Part shown: piece after piece, positions 43,295 to 49,789 of the stretch
Numbering within the stretch: the first letter of the stretch is position 1
Layout of the letters: every line of letters starts with the position of its first letter
Source of the DNA: Solirubrobacterales bacterium 67-14
GTDB taxonomy: Bacteria > Actinomycetota > Thermoleophilia > Solirubrobacterales > 70-9
Length of the DNA stretch: 49,789 bases
Direction of reading: 5' to 3'
NCBI GenBank assembly: GCA_001897355.1
Contig: MKST01000003.1
Coordinates: 31,099 to 80,887, forward strand
Notes under the pieces: model-generated
Databases searched by the model: none
What the model was told of the DNA's origin: nothing
What the model saw: the letters and a program-made list of their open reading frames with translations, nothing else
Program-made: the position numbers and the translations under genes

Positions 43295-45484
43295 CTACTG
43301 AGGGTCGACGTCGATCGCCAGGGTGATCTTGTTCAGGGAGCGGTCGGCGAGCAGGTTCTCGATCGTTCGGTGGACCGCCTCGATCGAATCGGCCCGGGTG
43401 GTCGAGCGGACCAGCAGGCGGCGGCGGTAACGGTTTCGGGCCCGGAACATCGGGGCCGGGCCGAGCAGCTCGGCCCCGGCCGGCAGCGCCTGGTCGAGCC
43501 GGGCAGCGACCAGGTTGGCGGCCCGTTCGACCTCCGGTTCTGCCTCGGCTGCGAGCTGGATCCGGATCAGGTGGGAGAAGGGCGGATAGCCGAGCTCGCG
43601 TCGCCGCTCCAGCTCCCCGGCTAGGAACCCGGCCGAATCGTGGGTCGCCGCGTGGCTGATCGAGGGGTTGCCGGGGGCCAGGGTCTGCACGATCACCCTT
43701 CCCCCGGCCCGGCTGCGGCCGCTGCGGCCGGCCAGCTGCGTGACCAGCGAGAAGGTGCGTTCCTCGGCCCGGAAGTCCGGGAAACGCAGGGTGGCGTCGG
43801 CGTCGAGGATGGCGGCCAGGGTGACTTCGGGGAAGTCATGGCCCTTGGCGACCATCTGGGTGCCGACCAGGATCGCGCTCGATTCCCGGTCGAAGGCGGA
43901 GAGGATCCGGGCGTGGCCACCCGGCCCGGCGCTGGTGTCCGCGTCGAGGCGGAAGACCGGCATCGGGGCCAGTTCCTCAGCCAGCAGCCGTTCGATCCGC
44001 TGGGTACCGGCCCCGGTCTGGGAAAGGGTGGTGCCGCCGCATTCGGGGCAGCGCCGCGGCAGCGGCTCGGCGTGGTTGCAGTGATGGCAGATCAACTGGT
44101 CCGATTCGCGGTGGACGATCAGCGAGACGTCGCAGTTGGGGCAGCCCCAGTGATGGCCGCAGGTCCGGCAGGTGAGCCAGGGCGCGAACCCGCGCCGGTT
44201 GATCATCACGATCGCCTTCTCGCCCTTGTTGCGGACCTCGGCCAGGGCTTCCCAGGTCCGTCGGTGGATCGGCCCCTGCCGGGGGTCGGCCTCGCGCATG
44301 TCGACCAGCTCGACCGGCGGCATGCCCTGGCCGTCGACCCGGGCCGGCAGGTCGATCCGCTCCAGCCGCTCCCAGCTTTCCGGCCGTGGCGTGGCCGTGC
44401 CGAGGACCAGCAGCGAACCGGTCGCCAGCGCCCGCCTCCGGGCCACCTCGCGGGCGTCATACCGAGGGTCGCCCTCCTGCTTGTAGGAGGGGTCGTGCTC
44501 TTCGTCGATCACGATCAAGCCGAGGTTCTCGAGCGGGGCGAAGACGGCGCTCCGCGGCCCGACGCAGACCGTCGCCTCGCCGCTCTTCAATCGCTGCCAC
44601 TCGTCGAAGCGCTGGCCGGCGGTGAGCGCCGAGTGGAGTACCGCGACCCGGTCACCGAGCCGGGCCTGGAACCGCCCCACCGCCTGCGGGGTCAGGCCGA
44701 TCTCCGGCACCAGCACGATCGCGGTCTCGCCCCGGGCCAGCACCGCTTCGACCACCGCGAGGTAGACCTCGGTCTTGCCGGACCCGGTCACCCCGGCCAA
44801 CAGGACCCCCTCACCGGAGCGGGGGTCGTCGAGCCGCCCGACCAGGCCGGTGACCGCGGCCTGCTGCGCTTCGGTCAGGTTCGGCGCCTGGGCGGCCGCC
44901 GCGCCGACCCCGGCTCCGTCGGGCCGTCTCCTCACGTTGACCTGCCGCCGCTCGATCAAGCCCCGGTCCTCGAGCCGTTTCAGGGTGCTCGAGTCGATTC
45001 CCGCCCGGGCTGCCAGTTGGCGGCCGGTCAGGTCGCCCTCGAGCAGCTGCTGAAGCGCCAGCTCCTGTTTGGCTCCGAGCCGGGCGCCGCCTTCGAGCGC
45101 CTCACGGCCGGCGGCGGTGATCGAGCTCAGCTTCTCGATCCGGAAGCGGGTGCGCTCGCCGCCGGTGCCGGTCCCGGGCGGCAGGACCAGGCCGAGGCCG
45201 CGGGCCGGGGTCGAGCAGTACTCGGTCGCGATCCAGCGGCCCAGGTCGATCAGTTCCTCGGTGGTGCCGGTGCCCAGCACCCGGATCGGCTCAGCCAGCT
45301 TTTCGGGCGGGACCTCGGAAGTCTCGGCCAGCTCGACCACCACCCCGGTGATCCGCCGCCGGCCGAAGGGAACTTCGAGCACGGTGCCGACCGCGATCTC
45401 CCCCAGCCGTTCCGGAATCAGGTAGTCGAAGGGGCCCCGCAGAGCGCGGGCCGTCGTCAGCGGCTCGACCCTGGCGATGGACAC
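43295..45484 (-). CDS. priA: Primosomal protein N' (replication restart helicase)
   Basis: 729 residues from GTG 45484 (MSIARVEPLTTARALRGPFDY). The N-terminal DNA-binding domain is followed by the helicase: GVTGSGKTEVYL, DEEHDPSYKQ, GTATPRPES and LAGRSGRSRAGG. Eight Cys in CRTCGHHWGCPNC and CHHCNHAEPLPRRCPEC bind two zincs. TATCTT exactly 6 nt before GTG 45484 favours this start over ATG 45532. It is divergent from the bPH2 gene and heads the priA-def-fmt-rsmB group. Confidence 0.95.
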   Translation of the reverse strand: MSIARVEPLTTARALRGPFDYLIPERLGEIAVGTVLEVPFGRRRITGVVVELAETSEVPPEKLAEPIRVLGTGTTEELIDLGRWIATEYCSTPARGLGLVLPPGTGTGGERTRFRIEKLSSITAAGREALEGGARLGAKQELALQQLLEGDLTGRQLAARAGIDSSTLKRLEDRGLIERRQVNVRRRPDGAGVGAAAAQAPNLTEAQQAAVTGLVGRLDDPRSGEGVLLAGVTGSGKTEVYLAVVEAVLARGETAIVLVPEIGLTPQAVGRFQARLGDRVAVLHSALTAGQRFDEWQRLKSGEATVCVGPRSAVFAPLENLGLIVIDEEHDPSYKQEGDPRYDAREVARRRALATGSLLVLGTATPRPESWERLERIDLPARVDGQGMPPVELVDMREADPRQGPIHRRTWEALAEVRNKGEKAIVMINRRGFAPWLTCRTCGHHWGCPNCDVSLIVHRESDQLICHHCNHAEPLPRRCPECGGTTLSQTGAGTQRIERLLAEELAPMPVFRLDADTSAGPGGHARILSAFDRESSAILVGTQMVAKGHDFPEVTLAAILDADATLRFPDFRAEERTFSLVTQLAGRSGRSRAGGRVIVQTLAPGNPSISHAATHDSAGFLAGELERRRELGYPPFSHLIRIQLAAEAEPEVERAANLVAARLDQALPAGAELLGPAPMFRARNRYRRRLLVRSTTRADSIEAVHRTIENLLADRSLNKITLAIDVDPQ

Positions 45485-45490
45485 CGGTTG

Positions 45491-45496
45491 AAGATA
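45491..45496 (-). promoter_or_regulatory. -10 hexamer of priA (leaderless type)
   Basis: TATCTT on the minus strand with a 6-nt spacer to GTG 45484. Confidence 0.55.
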
Positions 45497-45559
45497 CGCG
45501 GGTTTTCGGACGGGCGGCCTCGGCGTCGCCATCCTCAACACGGGTCCGCCCGGGTGGAA

Positions 45560-45565
45560 TATGCT
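45560..45565 (+). promoter_or_regulatory. -10 hexamer of the bPH2 gene (leaderless type)
   Basis: TATGCT with a 6-nt spacer to GTG 45572. The predicted first transcribed base is the G of GTG. Confidence 0.55.
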
Positions 45566-45571
45566 CGCGCC

Positions 45572-46078
45572 GTGGCCTTCACCCCCAGTCCCGGCGAACA
45601 GATCATCTTCCAGGGCCATCCCTCCTGGCGTTCGATCCTCGCCCTCTACTTGAAGGGACTGCTGATCGGCCTGATCGTCGCGGTGGTCGCCAAGCTGCTC
45701 GGCGAAGGCTTCTTCACCGTCTTCATCATCATCCTGGCCGCCCTCGGCATCTCGGTGCTGATCGGCTTCATCCGGCGGGTCGCGACCGTGTACACGATCA
45801 CCAACCGGCGGTTGAACATCAAACGCGGCATCTTTGCCCGGGACATCCAGGAGACGCGGCTCGAGCGGGTCCAGAACGTGAACTACCGCCAGACGGTGTT
45901 CCAGCGGCTGCTCCAGGTCGGCGACGTCGATTTCGACACCGCCGCCTCGGACGCCGACAACCTTTTCATCTTCAACGGGGTCGCCAACCCGCAGGACGTC
46001 GTGACCCAGGTCGATCGGGCCACCTCGCTCGGCGCCAGTGGCTCGCATGGGCTCGGCGAGCCCAGCAGCAGCTACTAG
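45572..46078 (+). CDS. Membrane protein with bacterial PH (bPH2) domain
   Basis: 168 residues from GTG 45572. A short head (FTPSPGEQIIFQGHPSW), two membrane helices (about 24-42 and 48-67), then a bPH2 domain (YTITNRRLNIKRGIF, LERVQNVNYRQTVFQRL, GDVDFDTAAS). Such proteins sit in the cytoplasmic membrane with the PH domain inside; function unknown. The frame is open far upstream against priA, but that is antisense to a real gene. GTG 45554 is an alternative; TATGCT before 45572 argues for the shorter form. Confidence 0.87.
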   Translation: MAFTPSPGEQIIFQGHPSWRSILALYLKGLLIGLIVAVVAKLLGEGFFTVFIIILAALGISVLIGFIRRVATVYTITNRRLNIKRGIFARDIQETRLERVQNVNYRQTVFQRLLQVGDVDFDTAASDADNLFIFNGVANPQDVVTQVDRATSLGASGSHGLGEPSSSY

Positions 46079-46105
46079 GCCGGATCGTTTGCGCAAAGTC
46101 CGGCC
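46078..46105. terminator. Hairpin with palindromic loop between bPH2 gene and tkt
   Basis: GGCCGGA(T) at 46078-46085 pairs with (G)TCCGGCC at 46098-46105. The loop contains TTTGCGCAAA, itself a perfect palindrome. It begins on the last base of the bPH2 stop. It may end that transcript or act as a protein-binding site 45 bp before tkt. Confidence 0.5.
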
Positions 46106-46136
46106 TTGCCGGTCACTGATTGCGAGCCGTTTTTCG

Positions 46137-46142
46137 TAGGAT
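46137..46142 (+). promoter_or_regulatory. -10 hexamer (or Shine-Dalgarno) of tkt
   Basis: TAGGAT with a 7-nt spacer to GTG 46150. The AGGA inside it could also be a ribosome-binding site; either way it supports GTG 46150 over ATG 46141. Confidence 0.4.
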
Positions 46143-46149
46143 GGCGGTC

Positions 46150-48192
46150 GTGACCGACTCCCTCGATTCCCAGACGCCCGAACTACGCGCAATCAACACG
46201 ATCCGGACCCTTTCGATCGACGCGATCGACAAGGCCAACTCGGGCCATCCGGGGACGGCGATGGCCCTGGCCCCGCTGGCCTACAAGCTCTGGCAGGAGT
46301 ACCTGCGCTACGACCCGGCCGACCCGCATTGGCCGAACCGCGACCGCTTCGTGCTTTCGGCCGGCCACGCCTCGATGCTGATCTACTCGGTCCTGCACCT
46401 GGCCGGGGTCAAGAAGGTCGACCACGACGGGACGATCGCCGATCGCCTCTCGGTCACGCTCGAGGACATCGAGAACTTCCGCCAGCTCGGCTCCACCACC
46501 CCGGGCCACCCCGAGTCCCACCTGACCACCGGCGTCGAGACCACCACCGGCCCGCTCGGCCAGGGCGTCGCCACCTCGGTCGGCATGGCGATCGCCGGCC
46601 TCTGGAAGCGCGCCGCCTACGGCGAGGAGCTCTTCGACTACGACGTCTACACGATCTGCGGTGACGGCGACCTGATGGAGGGCGTCTCCCAGGAGGCCGC
46701 CTCACTGGCCGGCCACCAGAAGCTGCACAACCTCTGCTGGATCTACGACTCGAACCGGATCACGATCGACGGCTCGACCGACCTGACCTTCACCGACGAC
46801 ACCGAGGCGCGTTTCGTCGCCAACGGCTGGAACGTCCATCACATCAACGACGCCAACGACCTCGACGAGATCGGTGCCGCCCTCGACAAGTTCAAGGCCG
46901 AGACCGAGAAGCCGACCTTCATCCTGATCCACAGCCACATCGGCTACGGCTCGCCGAACAAGGTCGACACGGCGGACGTCCACGGCAACCCGCTCGGGGC
47001 CGAGGAGACGAAGCTGACCAAGGAGGCTTACGGTTGGCCGACCGACGCCCACTTCCTGGTCCCCGATGGGGTCTACGAGACCTGGGCCGACGGGGTCGGC
47101 AAGCGTGGCGCCGAGCTCTCCGCCGCCTGGAAGGAGCGCTTCGACGCCGCCCCGGCCGACCGCCGGGAACTGATCGACACCATGCTCGGCGGTGGCCTGC
47201 CGGACGGTTGGGACGCCGACATCCCCAGCTTCGAGGCCGGCGAGCAGGTTGCGACCCGCTCCGCCTCGCAGAAGACCCTGCAGGCGATCGCGCCGAAGGT
47301 GCCGTGGCTGATCAGCGGCTCGGCCGACCTGACCGGTTCTGCGTCGAGCGGCCTGAAGGAGGATGTCGCCGGCGTCTTCGACCCGGAGAACCGCTCCGGC
47401 CACATGCTCCACCTCGGGGTGCGCGAGCACGAGTCGGCCGCCTCCTCCAACGGCATGGCGTTGAGTTCGCTTAGGCCCGTCTGGTCCACCTACCTGATCT
47501 TCTCCGACTACGCCCGGCCGGCGATCCGCCTCTCCGCCCTGATGGAGCAGCCGGTGGTCCACTGGCTGACCCATGACTCGATCGGGCTCGGCGAGGACGG
47601 CCCGACCCATCAGCCGGTCGAGCAGCTCGCCTCGCTACGAGCGATACCGAACCTGGACGTGATCCGGCCCGCCGACGCGGCCGAGGTGGCCGAGGCCTGG
47701 AAAGTGATCATGCCGAGGACGGACCACCCGACCGCCCTGGTGCTGACCCGCCAGAAGGTGCCGGTGATCGACCGCGGCAAGTACGCCGACGCCTCCGGCC
47801 TGGCCAAGGGCGGCTACGTCATCGCCGACTCCGAGGGCGAGCCGGAGCTGATCCTGATCGCCACCGGTTCCGAGGTCCACATCGCGCTCGAGGCCTACGA
47901 GACCCTGACCATCGAGGGCGTCAAGGCCCGGGTCGTCTCGCTGCCCTCCTGGCACATCTTCGAGAGCCAGGACGAGGCCTACCGCGAGTCGGTCCTGCCC
48001 TCGTCCGTCACCAAGCGGATCTCGATCGAGCAGGCCTCGACCTTCGGCTGGGAGCGTTACGTCGGCGAGGAAGGCGTGGCGATCGGCATGACCACCTTCG
48101 GTGCCTCCGCCCCGTTCAAGGACCTCCAGAAATACTTCGGCTTCACCCCTGACCGGATGGTCGAAGAAGCGAAGACGCTGCTCGGGAGCTGA
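46150..48192 (+). CDS. tkt: Transketolase
   Basis: 680 residues from GTG 46150 (MTDSLDSQTPELRAINTIRTL). Thiamine-diphosphate enzyme of the pentose phosphate pathway. Marks: KANSGHPGTAMALAPLAY, the ThDP motif GDGDLMEGVSQEAASLAGH, SADLTGSASS, and GLGEDGPTHQPVEQLASLRA. All three domains are complete. It pairs with pgi 3 bp downstream and with rpe at 39257-39970 in function. Confidence 0.97.
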   Translation: MTDSLDSQTPELRAINTIRTLSIDAIDKANSGHPGTAMALAPLAYKLWQEYLRYDPADPHWPNRDRFVLSAGHASMLIYSVLHLAGVKKVDHDGTIADRLSVTLEDIENFRQLGSTTPGHPESHLTTGVETTTGPLGQGVATSVGMAIAGLWKRAAYGEELFDYDVYTICGDGDLMEGVSQEAASLAGHQKLHNLCWIYDSNRITIDGSTDLTFTDDTEARFVANGWNVHHINDANDLDEIGAALDKFKAETEKPTFILIHSHIGYGSPNKVDTADVHGNPLGAEETKLTKEAYGWPTDAHFLVPDGVYETWADGVGKRGAELSAAWKERFDAAPADRRELIDTMLGGGLPDGWDADIPSFEAGEQVATRSASQKTLQAIAPKVPWLISGSADLTGSASSGLKEDVAGVFDPENRSGHMLHLGVREHESAASSNGMALSSLRPVWSTYLIFSDYARPAIRLSALMEQPVVHWLTHDSIGLGEDGPTHQPVEQLASLRAIPNLDVIRPADAAEVAEAWKVIMPRTDHPTALVLTRQKVPVIDRGKYADASGLAKGGYVIADSEGEPELILIATGSEVHIALEAYETLTIEGVKARVVSLPSWHIFESQDEAYRESVLPSSVTKRISIEQASTFGWERYVGEEGVAIGMTTFGASAPFKDLQKYFGFTPDRMVEEAKTLLGS

Positions 48193-48195
48193 GCC

Positions 48196-49789
48196 GTGAG
48201 TGAGCTCCGGGAGTCAGCAGCGTTCAAGACCCTCGAGAGCCACCACGCCGACATAGGTGAACTCCCCCTGAGGGATCTCTTCGCCGACGATCCCTCGCGC
48301 GGCACCGACCTGGTCGCCGAGGCCTGCGGGCTTTATTTCGACTACTCGAAGAACCGGATCAGCCGGGACACGGTCGGCCTGCTGGCCGAACTGGCCCGTG
48401 AGCGCCGCATGCCGGAGCGCCGGGACGCGATGTTCCGCGGCGAGCACATCAACGTCTCCGAGGACCGGGCGGTGCTCCACGTGGCGCTCCGGATGCCGCG
48501 CAGCCGTTCGCTGGTGGTCGACGGGGTCGACGTGGTCCGGGAGGTCCACGAGGTTCTCGACCGCATGGCCGCCTTCAGCGAGCAGGTCCGCTCCGGCGAG
48601 TGGAAGGGCCAGACCGGCAAGCCGATCAAGCGGGTCATCAACATCGGCATCGGCGGTTCCGACCTCGGGCCGGTGATGGCCTACGAGGCGCTCAAGGACT
48701 ACTCGCGGCGCGACCTCGAGTTCCGCTTCGTCTCGAACGTGGACGGAACCGATTTCTACGAGGCGACGCTCGACGCCAACCCGGCCGAGACCCTTTTCAT
48801 CGTCTCCTCGAAGACCTTCACCACCCTGGAGACCATGACCAACGCGGGCACCGCCCGGCAGTGGCTGCTGGACGGCCTCGGTGGCGACGAGTCGGCCATC
48901 GCAAAGCACTTCGTCGCAGTCTCGACCAACGCCGAGGGCGTCTCCGAGTTCGGGATCGACACCGAGAACATGTTCGGCTTCTGGGAGTGGGTCGGCGGCC
49001 GCTACTCGATGGATTCGGCGATCGGCCTCTCGACCATGCTGGCGATCGGCCCCGACCGCTTCACCGAGCTGCTCGACGGCTTCCACGCCATGGACGAGCA
49101 TTTCCTCGAGACCGGGCTGGAAACCAACCTGCCGGCCCTCCACGGCCTGCTGACCGTCTGGTACCGGAACTTCTTCGGGGCCGAGACGCATGCCGTCTTC
49201 CCCTACAGCGAGTACCTGCATCGCTTCCCGGCCTACCTCCAGCAGCTGACCATGGAGTCGAACGGCAAAGGCGTCACCCTCGACGGAGCCCGAGTCGATT
49301 ACGGCACCGGCGCGATCTTCTGGGGCGAGCCGGGAACCAACGGACAGCATTCCTTCTACCAGCTGGTCCACCAGGGAACCGAACTGATCCCGGCCGACTT
49401 CATCGGCTTCGACCACGCCCTCAACCCGCTCGGCAACCATCAGGACCTGCTGGTCTCGAACGTCTTCGCCCAGACCGAGGCGTTGGCCTTCGGCAAGACG
49501 GTCGAGCAGTTGAAGGCCGAAGGCGTGGAGGAACGGCTGATCCCCCACAAGACCTTCCTCGGCAACCGCCCGACCTCGACCATCATGGCCGACCGCCTCA
49601 CCCCGAAGACCCTGGGCACGCTGGTCGCCTTCTACGAGCACTCGGTCTTCACCCAGGGCGCGATCTGGGGCATCGACTCCTTCGACCAGTGGGGCGTCGA
49701 GCTGGGCAAGGCGCTGGCCCAGAAGATCATCCCCGAACTGGAGTCGGAAGAACCGCCGCCGCTCGACCACGACAGCAGCACGGCCGAGC
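48196..49789 (+). CDS. pgi: Glucose-6-phosphate isomerase, 3'-partial
   Basis: The frame runs from GTG 48196 to the end of the window (531 codons) without a stop, so only a short C-terminal piece can be missing. GGGAG lies 7 nt upstream. Family signatures: [31 protein letters not shown], the catalytic [11 protein letters not shown] region and [11 protein letters not shown] with the C-terminal Lys. It converts glucose-6-P to fructose-6-P. The start is 3 bp after tkt, so the two genes form an operon. Confidence 0.96.
   Translation, partial: MSELRESAAFKTLESHHADIGELPLRDLFADDPSRGTDLVAEACGLYFDYSKNRISRDTVGLLAELARERRMPERRDAMFRGEHINVSEDRAVLHVALRMPRSRSLVVDGVDVVREVHEVLDRMAAFSEQVRSGEWKGQTGKPIKRVINIGIGGSDLGPVMAYEALKDYSRRDLEFRFVSNVDGTDFYEATLDANPAETLFIVSSKTFTTLETMTNAGTARQWLLDGLGGDESAIAKHFVAVSTNAEGVSEFGIDTENMFGFWEWVGGRYSMDSAIGLSTMLAIGPDRFTELLDGFHAMDEHFLETGLETNLPALHGLLTVWYRNFFGAETHAVFPYSEYLHRFPAYLQQLTMESNGKGVTLDGARVDYGTGAIFWGEPGTNGQHSFYQLVHQGTELIPADFIGFDHALNPLGNHQDLLVSNVFAQTEALAFGKTVEQLKAEGVEERLIPHKTFLGNRPTSTIMADRLTPKTLGTLVAFYEHSVFTQGAIWGIDSFDQWGVELGKALAQKIIPELESEEPPPLDHDSSTAE

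Noticed and set aside
43640..45571. Plus-strand frame leading into the bPH2 gene, giving an 812-codon product
   Set aside because: The first ~640 codons are antisense to priA. Only the last 168 codons match a known domain.

Overview
The window is a strongly G+C-rich, gene-dense stretch of bacterial chromosome made almost entirely of housekeeping genes. Gene content and order point to an actinobacterium. The block rpmB-fakA-recG-rsmD-coaD-sepIVA-DUF177-rpmF-plsX-acpP-rnc-smc-ftsY-ffh-rpsP-khpA-trmD-rplS-lepB-rnhB-comM-dprA, together with a SepIVA-like protein, is an actinobacterial arrangement. The secreted DUF6351 and DUF3089 hydrolases with Lys/Arg-rich tails suggest class Thermoleophilia (Solirubrobacterales-like); that placement is an inference. 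I see no rRNA, CRISPR array, transposase or prophage.

Layout. 1-9.6 kb: the 3' part of a secreted DUF6351 hydrolase gene, tRNA-Gly and tRNA-Cys, RNase HI, a Xer recombinase, an L,D-transpeptidase, an NAD-dependent epimerase, an alpha/beta hydrolase and a tandem pair of secreted DUF3089 proteins. 9.6-16 kb (mostly minus strand): ilvD, thiD, dprA, comM, an inverted yraN and rnhB. 16-33 kb: the translation, SRP, chromosome and lipid block listed above. 33-37 kb: a complete riboflavin operon ribD-ribE-ribBA-ribH. 36.7-39.2 kb: a plus-strand glycosyltransferase and a flippase-like membrane protein. 39.2-45.5 kb (minus): rpe, a double zinc-ribbon protein, rsmB, fmt, def, priA. 45.5-49.8 kb (plus): a bPH2-type membrane protein, transketolase and glucose-6-phosphate isomerase (cut by the window end).

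Functional links. SRP-dependent export is represented by ffh, ftsY and lepB. Formyl-methionine handling (fmt, def) sits beside rRNA methylation (rsmB) and replication restart (priA). Fatty-acid and phospholipid supply (plsX, acpP, fakA) sits beside ribosomal proteins L32 and L28. rpe, tkt and pgi form a pentose-phosphate/upper-glycolysis group.

Most unusual points: (1) an SMC protein of 783 residues that keeps both ATPase head halves but appears to have no hinge domain; (2) an RNase III whose signature has Ala in place of a conserved metal-binding Glu; (3) TANNNT hexamers placed 6-10 nt upstream of many start codons that lack a Shine-Dalgarno sequence, suggesting widespread leaderless transcription; (4) long intergenic stems, above all between ffh and ftsY; (5) a ~110-residue acidic tail on ribosomal protein L19, an attenuator-like hairpin in its leader, and a probable CTG start for lepB just downstream; (6) rimM missing from its usual place; (7) polybasic C-terminal tails on three secreted hydrolases.
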